64,000 nucleotides of DNA from NCBI RefSeq assembly GCF_902806265.1, contig NZ_CADCVZ010000036.1, positions 1 through 64,000 of the forward strand, in the 5' to 3' direction. Under the pieces are notes generated by a model. The model was given only the letters and a program-made list of their open reading frames with translations, was not told the DNA's origin and did not search any database. This document shows positions 46,976-55,725 of the stretch, in pieces; the first letter of the stretch is position 1, and each line of letters begins with the position of its first letter. The translations under genes were made by a program, and so were the position numbers. This stretch comes from an uncultured Sphingomonas sp. Its GTDB lineage: Bacteria > Pseudomonadota > Alphaproteobacteria > Sphingomonadales > Sphingomonadaceae.

Positions 46976-48466
46976 TCATTCCGCCGCGATGGGTGGCAAG
47001 TCCGAGTCGGCGGGCGGAGCGAGCTTGGTCATCGGCCGCGGCAGCGCTTCGACCATCGGCGGAACCGCGATCTCCTTGGCGCTTCCTGCGCCCAGGGTCT
47101 CGAAGCGCCGGGCCTGTGTGAAGACTTGGCTCTCGAAGCTGCCGACCATCTGGTTGTAGGCGGCGTTGGCGGTTGCGAGATTCTTGCCCATGCGCGCGAC
47201 ATGCTCGGCCATGGTCGCCAGCCGCAGGTGGAGCTCCTTGCCCAGGCCGGCGATCTCCTCGGCCGCCTTGGCGAGCTTCTCCTGCTTCCACATGCTGGCG
47301 ACCGTGCGCGCGATCGCCACCAGGTTGGTCGGTGTGGCGAGCAGAACGCGGTCCTTGTGTGCCTTTTCCCATAGGTCGGGATCCTGCTCGAGCGCCGCCG
47401 ACAGGAAGTGCTCGCCCGGGATGTACATGACGACATAGTCCGCCGAGTCGCCGAACTGCGCCCAGTAATTCTTGCTGCCGAGCTGCTGAGCGTGACGGAC
47501 GATGGAGGCGAGATGCGCCCGGAAGCAGGCGGTGCGCCGCTCGTCGTCGACCTCGTCGCACCCATCGAGGTAGGCGTTGAGCGAGCATTTGGCATCGACG
47601 ATCAGCTTGCGCCCATCGGGCAAGTTGACCACCGCGTCCGGCCGCAACCGGCCTTCGTCAGCGTCGACCGAGACCTCCATGTGGAAGTCGATGTTCTTGA
47701 CCAACCCGGCCTGCGTCAGAACGTTCTCAAGCGACTTCTCGCCCCAACGCCCGCGCTGCTTGGGCGAGGAGGTCAGCGCGGTGACCAGCCGGCGTGCTTC
47801 GTCGCGGACCTGGCCCTGTCCCGTGCGGACCAGCTCGACCGCTTCGCGCAGGCCGGCGTAGTGATCGACCCGCTCCTTTTCCACGCGCTGCAGCCCTTCC
47901 TCGTATCGCTTCAGGGTTGCCTCGACCGGTTGCAGGAGGTTCTGCAGCTTGGCGCTGCTTTCCTTGTCGGCTTTGGCCAGGCGATCGTCGGCCTTGGTCA
48001 GGAAATCCTGGTGCGCCTTCTCCAGCAGCTTGTCGCCGACCTCGCGAAATTGCGCGATCAGCCCGTCACGCGACTTCTGCAGGTCGGTCATGCGTTCGTC
48101 GAAGTTGCGCACGTCCGCCTCGAGAGCCGCCTTGCCCCGTAGCGCCTCGTCCCGCTCGGCAGTAACTGCCCGCAGCCGATCGCTCAGCTGATCCACCTGC
48201 CCGGCCCGCTCCGTCGCCGCCGCGAGCTGCTGACGAACGGCATCGCGCTCGTCCGTTACCACCCGCAGCGTCTCCTCCGTTTGCGGCAGCCGACGGGCAC
48301 GCTCGGCGGCGACCGCCAGCTCCTGCTCCGCGGTTCCGCAACGGCCCCGCAGGACCTCAGCCTCCGCCCTTGCCGCGGCGGCGGGGCGTCCGCCCAGAAA
48401 CCAGCCGAGCGCCAGGCCGACCAGCAGTGCGCCGACCGCCAGAACCGCCACCATCACTGCGTCCAT
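46976..48466 (-). CDS. rmuC: DNA recombination protein RmuC
   Basis: The 496-residue protein has an N-terminal membrane helix (MVAVLAVGALLVGLALGWFL) and a long Glu/Ala/Arg-rich coiled coil to about residue 160. The RmuC domain (about 215-420) contains SPKQRGRWGEKSLENVLTQA, RKLIVDAKCSLNAYLDG and ADYVVMYIPGEHFLSAAL. The Asp/Lys core of the PD-(D/E)xK-like fold is present. RmuC limits inversions at short repeats in E. coli. Its nuclease activity is not proven. The start 48466 (MDAVMVAVLA) is the first Met, and the internal Met at residue 5 is an alternative. Confidence 0.92.
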   Translation of the reverse strand: MDAVMVAVLAVGALLVGLALGWFLGGRPAAAARAEAEVLRGRCGTAEQELAVAAERARRLPQTEETLRVVTDERDAVRQQLAAATERAGQVDQLSDRLRAVTAERDEALRGKAALEADVRNFDERMTDLQKSRDGLIAQFREVGDKLLEKAHQDFLTKADDRLAKADKESSAKLQNLLQPVEATLKRYEEGLQRVEKERVDHYAGLREAVELVRTGQGQVRDEARRLVTALTSSPKQRGRWGEKSLENVLTQAGLVKNIDFHMEVSVDADEGRLRPDAVVNLPDGRKLIVDAKCSLNAYLDGCDEVDDERRTACFRAHLASIVRHAQQLGSKNYWAQFGDSADYVVMYIPGEHFLSAALEQDPDLWEKAHKDRVLLATPTNLVAIARTVASMWKQEKLAKAAEEIAGLGKELHLRLATMAEHVARMGKNLATANAAYNQMVGSFESQVFTQARRFETLGAGSAKEIAVPPMVEALPRPMTKLAPPADSDLPPIAAE

Positions 48467-48569
48467 GACTCACCCCCGACCGGAACGAAATGGGAACTTA
48501 CGGCCATGTGCGGCCTTGCTCAAGCGGAACATTGCGCCCATTCTGCTGCCGCCGTGAACAGGAGAGCCC

Positions 48570-48962
48570 ATGTCCATTCGCAAGATGATCGGCCTGCATC
48601 CGGCCAGCCGCGAACACCACAACCACGCGCTGGCCGACGCCGTGCACCACCTGATGTACTGCGCGAAGATGTGCCTGAGCTGCGCCGATGCCTGCATGGC
48701 CGAGCAGGGCCACGACATGACCCAATGCATCCGCCTGTGCCTCGACTGCTCCGACATCTGCGAGGCGACCTCCCGGCTCGGGCTGCGACGGACCGGCGAC
48801 GACCAGCCGACCTTGCGCGAACTGCTCGATGTCTGCGCCCGCATGTGCGACGCCTGCGCCGCCGAGTGCGAGCGCCATGACCATGAGCATTGCCAGCTGT
48901 GCGCGCAGATCTGCCGGGAATGCGCCGCCGACTGCCGCAACGCCGCGGCTTCGATCGCCTGA
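48570..48962 (+). CDS. Four-helix bundle copper-binding (Csp-like, DUF326) protein
   Basis: The 130-residue protein is dense in Cys and His: MYCAKMCLSCADACMAEQGH, MTQCIRLCLDCSDICEATSR, LLDVCARMCDACAAECERHD and HCQLCAQICRECAADC. The repeated Cys-x2/3-Cys spacing along helices is the hallmark of Csp copper-storage proteins. No signal peptide is visible, so it is a cytosolic (Csp3-like) type. It could store Cu(I). With sodC and the His/Cys-rich trio at 29078-31193 it adds to a copper theme in the window. CAGGAGAG precedes the ATG. It converges on def (4-base gap). Confidence 0.9.
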   Translation: MSIRKMIGLHPASREHHNHALADAVHHLMYCAKMCLSCADACMAEQGHDMTQCIRLCLDCSDICEATSRLGLRRTGDDQPTLRELLDVCARMCDACAAECERHDHEHCQLCAQICRECAADCRNAAASIA

Positions 48963-48965
48963 GCG

Positions 48966-49523
48966 CTAAAGAACCGCGGCCCCGTCCCGCTCCCGGCGGG
49001 CCTTGACCACCTTCTTGACGATCATGTCGCGCTTCAGCCGGGACAGATAGTCGATGAACAGCACGCCGTTGAGGTGGTCAACCTCATGCTGCAGGCACAC
49101 CGACATGAGGCCGGCGAACTCGCCTTCCTGGGCGCGGCCGTCCGCATCGGTCCAACTGAGCCGGATCGTGTCGGGACGCTCGATCTCGGCATACTGCTCG
49201 GGGATCGAGAGGCAGCCTTCGTTGTAGCTCTTGCGCGCGTCAGAGCGGTGCAGGACCTCCGGGTTGATGAAGACGTGGGGCCGCTTGACCGGCTCGCCCG
49301 GCTCCTCCCCCTCTCCAACCGGCTCGGGCTCCTGCAGGTCGATCACCAGCAGCCGCCGCGGCACCGCAACCTGCACGGCGGCAAGGCCGATGCCCGGCGC
49401 CTTGTACATCGTCTCGAACATGTCCGCGATCAGCCGCTGCAGCTCGTCGTCGACGCGTTCCACGGGCGCGGAAGGGGCGCGGAGAATCGGATCGGGAACT
49501 TCGATGATCGAAAGCAATGGCAT
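48966..49523 (-). CDS. def: Peptide deformylase
   Basis: The 185-residue metalloenzyme removes the N-formyl group from nascent proteins. The three motifs are present: GIGLAAVQ, EGCLSIP (Cys ligand) and QHEVDHLNGVLF (the two His ligands and catalytic Glu). A charged insert (QEPEPVGEGEEPGEPVK) between motifs 1 and 2 is longer than in E. coli. The partner formyltransferase fmt is about 23 kb away rather than adjacent. recR lies just upstream on the same strand (31 bases), a frequent order. Confidence 0.96.
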   Translation of the reverse strand: MPLLSIIEVPDPILRAPSAPVERVDDELQRLIADMFETMYKAPGIGLAAVQVAVPRRLLVIDLQEPEPVGEGEEPGEPVKRPHVFINPEVLHRSDARKSYNEGCLSIPEQYAEIERPDTIRLSWTDADGRAQEGEFAGLMSVCLQHEVDHLNGVLFIDYLSRLKRDMIVKKVVKARRERDGAAVL

Positions 49524-49554
49524 AAGCGCCGGTTAGCTCCCGCCGGTCAGGCGA

Positions 49555-50151
49555 TCAAGCAACCGGACGGCGGGCCCTCAGCGCCTGCGCCAGTGTGCCC
49601 TCGTCGAGATAGTCGAGCTCGCCGCCGACCGGCAGGCCGTGCGCCAGCTGGGTCAGCCGCACCGGATGCTTCTCGAGTCGCTCGGCAAGGTAGTGCGCGG
49701 TGGTCTGGCCTTCCAGCGTCGCGTTCATCGCCAATACGACCTCGTCGATGCCCCCGGCCGACACTCGGCGCAGCAAGCCGTCGATGTTGAGGTCATCGGG
49801 CCGCACGCCCTCAAGCGCCGACAGGCGACCGCCCAGCACATGGTAACGGCCAGGGAATAGCCGCGACCGGTCGAGCGCCCAAAGATCGGCCACCTCCTCA
49901 ACCACGCACAGGCTGCGCTCGTCGCGACGTGCGTCGCGGCAGATGCTGCAGGGGTCTGCCGTGTCGACGTTGCCGCAGGTCGAGCAGGTGGACAGCTTCT
50001 CCGCAACGTTCTGCAGCGCCGCGAGCAGCGGCTGCAGCGCATTCTCCCGCCGTTTCATCAGGTGCAGCACCGCCCGCCGGGCCGAGCGTGGCCCGAGGCC
50101 CGGCAGCCTGGCAAGCGCGCCGGCCAGTGCTTCGATCTCCTGGGATGCCAT
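49555..50151 (-). CDS. recR: Recombination protein RecR
   Basis: The 198-residue protein works with RecF and RecO at gaps. The N-terminal HhH region opens [20 protein letters not shown]. The zinc-finger cysteines are [16 protein letters not shown]. The Toprim domain has [28 protein letters not shown] and [20 protein letters not shown]. It sits just before def on the same strand. An SRAP-type gene starts 71 bases away on the plus strand, sharing the divergent promoter region, and both concern abnormal DNA ends. Confidence 0.95.
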   Translation of the reverse strand: MASQEIEALAGALARLPGLGPRSARRAVLHLMKRRENALQPLLAALQNVAEKLSTCSTCGNVDTADPCSICRDARRDERSLCVVEEVADLWALDRSRLFPGRYHVLGGRLSALEGVRPDDLNIDGLLRRVSAGGIDEVVLAMNATLEGQTTAHYLAERLEKHPVRLTQLAHGLPVGGELDYLDEGTLAQALRARRPVA

Positions 50152-50222
50152 GACAACGGAGATAGTGGGTCCGGCGGAAAACCGCGAGTGCCGGATGTCC
50201 GCGGCCGCGCTAAGCTTCGAGC

Positions 50223-50810
50223 GTGTGCAATCTTTACACCCAGACCAGCGCGCCCGAGGGGCTCCGGCGAATGATCGAGCAGCTTGGCATGCCCCTCGGC
50301 TTTCCCGAAGGTATCCCCAACCTCCAGCCGCGGGACGTCGCCATCACCGATCCAGGTCCCATCGTGCGGGCCGCGGGCGCTGGCGGGCGTTACGAGCTGG
50401 TCGTGCGCCGCTGGAGCTGGCCGGGTTCGGGCGGCAAGCCAGTCTACAACTTCCGCTCGGACGGACGCGAGTTCGGCTCGGGCCGGTGCCTGATCCTGAC
50501 CGACGGGTTTTACGAGTTCACCGCGCCGACGGAGCCTGGGGCCAAGCGCAAGAACCGGTGGCTGTTCACCGATCCCGCCGGTGCGCCGCTGGGCATCGCC
50601 GGCCTGGTCCGCGCCGTGCCGGAGGGTGGCGAGGCGTTCACCATGCTGACCTGTCCGCCCGGTCCGGACGTTGCGCCTTACCACGGTCGGCAGGTCGCCG
50701 TGCTGCCCGCCGCCAAGTGGCAGGCGTGGCTCGATCATGACGCGCCCGCCGCCGAGCTGATCGGACCGCTTCCGCCCGGCACCCTAAGCGTGTCGGCGGC
50801 CACCCGCTGA
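50223..50810 (+). CDS. SRAP (YedK/HMCES) domain protein
   Basis: The 195-residue protein starts at GTG 50223, placing the catalytic Cys at position 2 ([14 protein letters not shown]). This is essential for crosslinking to abasic DNA. The other active-site elements are visible: Asn in [10 protein letters not shown], Glu in DGFYEFTAP and His in [15 protein letters not shown] proteins protect abasic sites in single-stranded DNA. The sequence variants (DGFYEF, YNFRSD) differ from the YedK forms DGWYEW and NARSE. It lies next to recR. No LexA box is visible upstream, so SOS control is not supported here. Confidence 0.9.
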   Translation: MCNLYTQTSAPEGLRRMIEQLGMPLGFPEGIPNLQPRDVAITDPGPIVRAAGAGGRYELVVRRWSWPGSGGKPVYNFRSDGREFGSGRCLILTDGFYEFTAPTEPGAKRKNRWLFTDPAGAPLGIAGLVRAVPEGGEAFTMLTCPPGPDVAPYHGRQVAVLPAAKWQAWLDHDAPAAELIGPLPPGTLSVSAATR

Positions 50811-50862
50811 CGGGAACGCGGCCATGCCCGTGCCGTTGAGGCGGCACGCAATGGAGGATCGG

Positions 50863-51273
50863 ATGGACTACAAGAAGCTGGGTCTGGGCCTTGGTGTGTT
50901 CAGCATCGCGGTGGGTGCGCTGGAGGTCGCGGCGCCGGGCCGGATCGCGCGTGCGCTGGGGCTCGATGAAGATGGTCCCGCCAGGAAGACGATACTTGCC
51001 TTCGGGCTGCGCGAGCTGGCGGCGGGCGCGATGCTGCTGCGCGGACCCGCAGTCTCGTTCAATGTCTGGAACCGGGTGTTCGGCGACACGCTCGATACCG
51101 GCGCTCTGCTGCTGGCGCTCGGCTCATCGCGCAAGACGGGTGCGGTCGCAGGCGCGCTGGCCTTTGTGGGCGGAGTGACGGCGCTTGACGCCTGGACCGC
51201 ACGCGGCCTCGACAAGGAGACCGGGCAGGCTTTCCCGCTGACTTACGGGCAGTCGGACATGAGCAAGCGCTAA
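50863..51273 (+). CDS. Small hydrophobic protein of unknown function
   Basis: From ATG 50863 the protein is 136 residues. GGAGGA lies 4 bases before it, better than the longer ATGs at 50824 and 50851. It has three or four hydrophobic helices (LGLGLGVFSIAVGALEVAAP, ILAFGLRELAAGAMLLRG and TGALLLALGSSRKTGAVAGA) with the end DAWTARGLDKETGQAFPLTY. The arrangement resembles small membrane proteins annotated as cyclase/dehydrase-associated, but no family is certain. It is an inner-membrane protein. A bidirectional hairpin at 51283 ends the gene. Confidence 0.6.
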   Translation: MDYKKLGLGLGVFSIAVGALEVAAPGRIARALGLDEDGPARKTILAFGLRELAAGAMLLRGPAVSFNVWNRVFGDTLDTGALLLALGSSRKTGAVAGALAFVGGVTALDAWTARGLDKETGQAFPLTYGQSDMSKR

Positions 51274-51282
51274 CCGGCAAAG

Positions 51283-51316
51283 GCGTGCCCACCTGTCCTC
51301 GGACCGGTGGGCACGC
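51283..51316. terminator. Bidirectional hairpin terminator
   Basis: GCGTGCCCACC (51283-51293) and GGTGGGCACGC (51306-51316) form an 11-base perfect stem with a 12-base loop. It lies between the convergent small membrane protein gene and the minus-strand gene ending at 51328. No long T-run is visible, so strength is moderate. Confidence 0.7.
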
Positions 51317-51327
51317 TCCGCCTTGTA

Positions 51328-51651
51328 CTAGGCCGCGGTCTTCGCGCCCATGGCTTGGGCCAAACCGCGAACCTTTTCCACGATCTTCTCGTCTTCGGCA
51401 CGCTCGACGGCCTTGGCGGTGCCTTCGCCGATCTTGTCCAGCAGGTCCTTGATCTTCTGCCCGTCCGGCTGGTCGGCGCCGAGCAGCTTCTCAAGCTTCT
51501 CCAGCTCGCTGGCCAGACCCTTCGCGCCCGGGAAATCCGCCTTGCGGAGCTCCTCGACCCACTCCCCCGTGAGCTTGGCACCCTGCTTGGCCGAAGTGTT
51601 CTCGATGCCCTTCTCGAAGGCATTCTCAGTTGCGGTGAAACGTTGCGGCAT
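51328..51651 (-). CDS. Small helical protein of unknown function
   Basis: The 107-residue protein starts at ATG 51651 behind CAGGAG and opens MPQRFTATENAFEKGIENTS. It is strongly charged and predicted mostly helical (GEWVEELRKADFPGAKGLAS, LEKLEKLLGADQPDGQKIKD, VERAEDEKIVEKVRGLAQ). No cysteine, signal peptide or enzyme motif is present. It might be a small cytosolic stress or regulatory protein. The longer frame to 51696 lacks a ribosome site. I do not recognise a family. It follows sodC on the same strand with a 120-base gap and ends at the hairpin at 51283. Confidence 0.6.
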   Translation of the reverse strand: MPQRFTATENAFEKGIENTSAKQGAKLTGEWVEELRKADFPGAKGLASELEKLEKLLGADQPDGQKIKDLLDKIGEGTAKAVERAEDEKIVEKVRGLAQAMGAKTAA

Positions 51652-51771
51652 GGCAGGCTCCTGTTGGATCAGTAGTGAAGCGCAACGCTTCACCACCAGC
51701 CCAATGCCGCATCGCGAAAGAGGAAGCTCGCTTCGTCGCAGAGGCCGATCGCGGCATCGGTCGGCGAACGG

Positions 51772-52407
51772 TCAGCTCTCCGTGCCTGCCCCACCCGCGC
51801 CAAGAACCGCGCAGGCGATCCGATCGCCGCTGTTGCCGCTGGGGTCGGTTCGGTAGTCGTCAGCCTTGGCGTGGATCATCAGCGCCGCTCCGTCCTCGTC
51901 GAGCATCGGGGTCATGCCGCCGCGCAAGGCAACGTTGCGGAGGTTTGCAGTCACGCCGCCCGAGCCGGCCTGGCCGACGGTGATGTTCTCAAGGTCGCCC
52001 GCGTGCGCGCCCTGCGGATTGGTGGTGCCATGCTGACGGTTCTCCGGGTTCCAGTGCGCCCCGGCGCTCTCGAACTTCGGACTCTCGCACTTGCCGACCG
52101 CATGCACGTGCATCCCGTAGGTACCCTGCGGCATGCCCTGCACCGCGACAGTCAGCACGGTCACTCCGCCTTCGTCGCGGGTCGACACAGTTCCGACCTG
52201 CCGCCCGTCCGCAGTGCGCAGCTCTGCGGCCTGCATCATGCCGGTGCCGGTCGTGCTCGTCCCCATCGTTTCCGCCGCGCCGTTGACCGGCACCGCCTGC
52301 GCATCATTCTCCATGTTCAGGACGTCGCGCGCGTCCTCTTCCTGCTGCGCCTGGCAAGCCGCCAGCGTCGCCGCGCAGGCCGTGATGAGAAGAAGGGGTC
52401 GGATCAT
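51772..52407 (-). CDS. sodC: Cu/Zn superoxide dismutase, lipoprotein type
   Basis: The 211-residue protein begins at ATG 52407 with a lipoprotein signal (LLITACAATLAAC). A Glu/Asp/Gln linker follows. The SOD fold shows copper and zinc ligands in MHVHAVGKC, AGAHWNP and HGTTNPQGAHAGDL, and the C-terminal loop ALMIHAKADDYRTDPSGNSG with His, Asp and the active-site region. Cysteines in GKCESP and DRIACAVLG can form the stabilising disulfide. It defends the periplasm against superoxide. Copper supply may link it to the copper-binding proteins elsewhere in the window. Confidence 0.95.
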   Translation of the reverse strand: MIRPLLLITACAATLAACQAQQEEDARDVLNMENDAQAVPVNGAAETMGTSTTGTGMMQAAELRTADGRQVGTVSTRDEGGVTVLTVAVQGMPQGTYGMHVHAVGKCESPKFESAGAHWNPENRQHGTTNPQGAHAGDLENITVGQAGSGGVTANLRNVALRGGMTPMLDEDGAALMIHAKADDYRTDPSGNSGDRIACAVLGAGGAGTES

Positions 52408-52479
52408 CGTCAAAGCTCCCGAAGCCACATGTCGGGGGAGCAAACGAAGCGTCGTGCAGTTCGGTTCAAAGCCGGCGCA

Positions 52480-54303
52480 TCACTCCACCGTGACACTCTT
52501 GGCGAGGTTGCGCGGCTGGTCGACGTCCGTGCCCTTGAGCACCGCCACATGGTAGGCGAGCAGCTGCACCGGGACGGCATAGACCAGCGGCGCGATCAGC
52601 GGGTGCACCTCGGGCATCTCGATGGTTGCCAGGCAGCCCTCGCCGGCCGCGGCGATGCCCTTGGCGTCGCTGATCAGCACGATCTGCCCGCCGCGGGCGC
52701 GGACCTCCTGCATGTTGCTGACCGTCTTCTCGAACAGCGGGCCGGACGGCGCCAGCACGATCACCGGCACATCCTTGTCGATCAGCGCGATCGGACCATG
52801 CTTCATCTCGCCCGCGGCATAGCCTTCGGCGTGGATGTAACTGATTTCCTTTAGCTTCAGCGCGCCTTCCAGCGCCATCGGATAATCCGGACCGCGGCCC
52901 AGATAGAGCACGTCGCGGGCGGGCACGACCAGGTGTGCCATTGCCGCGATGTCCTCGTCATGGTCGAGCGCGCGGGACAAGGCTTCGGGCGCTTCCTGCA
53001 GATGCGCCACGATTTCCCGCTCGTCCTCCGCGCTCATGCGCCCCTTGGCGCGGGCGAGGTTGGCGGCAAGCGCGGCGAGCACCGCCAATTGGCAGGTGAA
53101 GGCCTTGGTCGACGCGACTCCGATCTCCGGTCCGGCCCGCGTCGGCAACAGCAGGTCGGCTTCCCGCGCCATGGAGCTGGTCGGCACGTTCACCACCACC
53201 GCGATGGTCTGCCCTTGGCTCTTGGCGTGACGCAGCGCGGCCAGCGTGTCCGCGGTCTCCCCCGATTGCGAGATGAACAGCGCCAGCCCGCCCGGCTCCA
53301 GCACGGGGTCGCGATACCGGAACTCGCTCGCCACATCGAGGTCGACCGGCACCCGCGCGAAGCGCTCGAACCAATATTTGGCGACCATGCCCGCGTAGTA
53401 GCTGGTCCCGCAGGCGACCACCGTCACTCGGTCGATGCCGGCCAGGTCGAAGCCGAACGCGGGGATTGCTACTTCGCCCTCGAATGCGCGGACGTAGCTT
53501 TGCAGCGTTTGCGCGACCACCAGCGGCTGCTCGAAGATCTCCTTGCGCATGAAGTGCGCGTGGTTGCCCTTGTCGACGTGCTCGGCTGAGGCGCCGCTGT
53601 CGACGATCTCGCGCGTGACCGGCTGGTTGGAGCGGTCGTAGATTTGCACCCCGTCGCGGCCTGCCACGACCCAATCGCCTTCGTCGAGGTAGGCGATCCG
53701 GCGGGTCCATGGCGCAACTGCGATCGCGTCCGAGCCGAGGTAGTTCTCACCCTCGCCGTAGCCGACGGTCAGCGGCGCTCCCATGCGTGCGCCGATCACC
53801 AGATCCGGTCGGTGGCGAAACAGAAAGGCGATGGCGAAGGCCCCGTGCAGCCGCGGCAGCACCGCCGCCACCGCATTCTCGGGCGAGGCGCCGCCCTCGA
53901 CCTCGCGCGCGACCAGATGTGCCACCACCTCTGTGTCGGTTTCGCTGGTGAACTGCCGGCCTTCGCCGATCAGCTCATCCCGGAGCGGCTTGAAGTTCTC
54001 GATAATGCCGTTGTGGACCAGGGCGACCGGCCCGACGATGTGCGGGTGCGCGTTGCCTTCGGTCGGGGCGCCGTGCGTCGCCCAGCGGGTATGGGCGATG
54101 CCGATGGTTCCTTCGGGCCGGTCCTCCGCCAGCTTGCCCTTGAGGTTGTCGAGCTTGCCCTCGGCCCGCTGCCGTTCGAACGCGCCCTCGGCGACCGTGC
54201 AGATCCCCGCGGAGTCATAGCCCCGATACTCCAGCCGCTTCAGCCCGTCGAACAAGCGCTGCGCCACCGCTTGCCTGCCGACGATCGCCACAATCCCGCA
54301 CAT
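52480..54303 (-). CDS. glmS: Glutamine-fructose-6-phosphate aminotransferase
   Basis: The 607-residue enzyme makes glucosamine-6-phosphate for peptidoglycan and LPS. Cys2 (MCGIVAIVG) is the glutaminase nucleophile. Other motifs are HTRWATHGAPTEGNAHPH, FISQSGETADTLAALRHAK, VPTSSMAREADLLLPTRAGP and the C-terminal PRNLAKSVTVE. Two SIS domains (about 285-425 and 455-590) are clear. The gene starts one base after glmU, so the two form an operon. No glmS ribozyme is expected outside Firmicutes and none is visible. Confidence 0.97.
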   Translation of the reverse strand: MCGIVAIVGRQAVAQRLFDGLKRLEYRGYDSAGICTVAEGAFERQRAEGKLDNLKGKLAEDRPEGTIGIAHTRWATHGAPTEGNAHPHIVGPVALVHNGIIENFKPLRDELIGEGRQFTSETDTEVVAHLVAREVEGGASPENAVAAVLPRLHGAFAIAFLFRHRPDLVIGARMGAPLTVGYGEGENYLGSDAIAVAPWTRRIAYLDEGDWVVAGRDGVQIYDRSNQPVTREIVDSGASAEHVDKGNHAHFMRKEIFEQPLVVAQTLQSYVRAFEGEVAIPAFGFDLAGIDRVTVVACGTSYYAGMVAKYWFERFARVPVDLDVASEFRYRDPVLEPGGLALFISQSGETADTLAALRHAKSQGQTIAVVVNVPTSSMAREADLLLPTRAGPEIGVASTKAFTCQLAVLAALAANLARAKGRMSAEDEREIVAHLQEAPEALSRALDHDEDIAAMAHLVVPARDVLYLGRGPDYPMALEGALKLKEISYIHAEGYAAGEMKHGPIALIDKDVPVIVLAPSGPLFEKTVSNMQEVRARGGQIVLISDAKGIAAAGEGCLATIEMPEVHPLIAPLVYAVPVQLLAYHVAVLKGTDVDQPRNLAKSVTVE

Positions 54304-54304
54304 G

Positions 54305-55648
54305 CTACTTCGCCTTTGCCCCCTGCCGCTCGCGAAACCGCGCGGCCCATCCGCCCAAGCTCTTCTGTTCGGCCCTGGTCACGCCCAGCGCATCGGCCGC
54401 GACATCTCGGGTGACCACCGATCCCGCCCCGACGATCGCCCCGTCGCCGATGTTGACCGGGGCCACCAGCGCGCTGTTCGAGCCGATGAATGCCCGCTCG
54501 CCTATCCGCGTCCGGTACTTGAAGAAGCCATCATAGTTGCAGGTGATGGTGCCCGCCCCGATGTTGGCCCCTGCTCCGATTTCCGCGTCGCCCAGGTAGC
54601 TAAGGTGATTGGCCTTGGCGCCGTCCCCGAGCCGCGCCTTCTTGACCTCCACGAAGTTGCCGACCCGTGTGCCCCGGCCGAGCTCGGCGCCGGGTCGGAG
54701 CCGGGCGAACGGCCCGACCTCCGCTTGCGCGCCGACCTTTGCGCCCTCCATGTGGCTGAAGGCGCGGATGGTCGCCCGATAGGCGATCGCCACCCCGGGG
54801 CCGAACACCACATGTGGCTCGATCGTCACGTCGCGACCCAGCTCAGTGTCGAACGAGAACCAGACGCTGTCCGGGTCGATCAGGGTCGCGCCCTCTTCCA
54901 AAGCGCGCTGGCGGCGGCGCTGCTGCCAGTCATGTTCCAGCGCGGCCAACTCGGCGCGGCTGTTGACGCCGGCGGTCTGCCAGGCGTCGGTCTCGATGGC
55001 GACCGCCCCGCGCCCTTCTTCGGTCGCGATCATCACGATGTCCGGGAGGTAATATTCGCCCGCGGCATTGGTGTTGCCGACCTGGCCGAGCCAGCGGAAC
55101 AGGTCGCCGGCGCGCACCGCCATCATGCCGCTGTTGCACAGCCGTACCGCCCTCTCCGCCGGGTTGGCGTCGCGATACTCCACCATGCGTGCGATGCTGT
55201 CCTTTTCGCCGAGGATCACCCGACCGTAAGCGCCGGGATCGGCGGGGCAGCTTGCCAGCACCACCACGCCCGGCTGATCAGGCGCCTCCAACCGCTCGCG
55301 CATAGCGTCGAGCGTCTCGGCCGCAACGAACGGCGTGTCGCCGTAAAGGATGATCACCGTTCCGTCGAAGCCGCCGAGCGCGCCTTGCGCCTGCTGCACG
55401 GCGTGCCCGGTGCCCTTCTGCTCCTCCTGCACCGCGATCATGGCGTCATGCCCGGTGAGCGCGGCCTCGACCTGCTCCCGGCCCTTGCCGACAACCACGA
55501 CCCGGCGCTCGGCGCCGAGCCGGTCAACGGTGTCCAGCAGATGTTCCAGCATCGGGCGCCCAGCGATTGGGTGGAGCACCTTGTGCGTGTCCGAGCGCAT
55601 GCGGGTACCCTGGCCGGCCGCCAAAATGATAACGGAGAACGGATTCAT
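54305..55648 (-). CDS. glmU: Bifunctional UDP-GlcNAc pyrophosphorylase / GlcN-1-P acetyltransferase
   Basis: The 447-residue enzyme has an N-terminal uridylyltransferase (LAAGQGTRMRSDTHKVLHPI) and a C-terminal left-handed beta-helix acetyltransferase (GTRVGNFVEVKKARLGDGAK and GDAEIGAGANIGAGTITCNY). Both active modules look complete, so it makes UDP-GlcNAc. It is the first gene of the glmU-glmS pair, with one base between them. Confidence 0.97.
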   Translation of the reverse strand: MNPFSVIILAAGQGTRMRSDTHKVLHPIAGRPMLEHLLDTVDRLGAERRVVVVGKGREQVEAALTGHDAMIAVQEEQKGTGHAVQQAQGALGGFDGTVIILYGDTPFVAAETLDAMRERLEAPDQPGVVVLASCPADPGAYGRVILGEKDSIARMVEYRDANPAERAVRLCNSGMMAVRAGDLFRWLGQVGNTNAAGEYYLPDIVMIATEEGRGAVAIETDAWQTAGVNSRAELAALEHDWQQRRRQRALEEGATLIDPDSVWFSFDTELGRDVTIEPHVVFGPGVAIAYRATIRAFSHMEGAKVGAQAEVGPFARLRPGAELGRGTRVGNFVEVKKARLGDGAKANHLSYLGDAEIGAGANIGAGTITCNYDGFFKYRTRIGERAFIGSNSALVAPVNIGDGAIVGAGSVVTRDVAADALGVTRAEQKSLGGWAARFRERQGAKAK

Positions 55649-55725
55649 GGCGCGCCCATTGGCATGGCCAACAGGCGGGCGCTAGATGGGACATGCGAGC
55701 GCCGGGTGGGCGCCCGCGCCAGCGC

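Noticed and set aside
52408-54303. A glmS ribozyme or riboswitch near glmS
   Set aside because: The 5' side abuts glmU by one base; no space or motif for a ribozyme exists, and the class is from Firmicutes.
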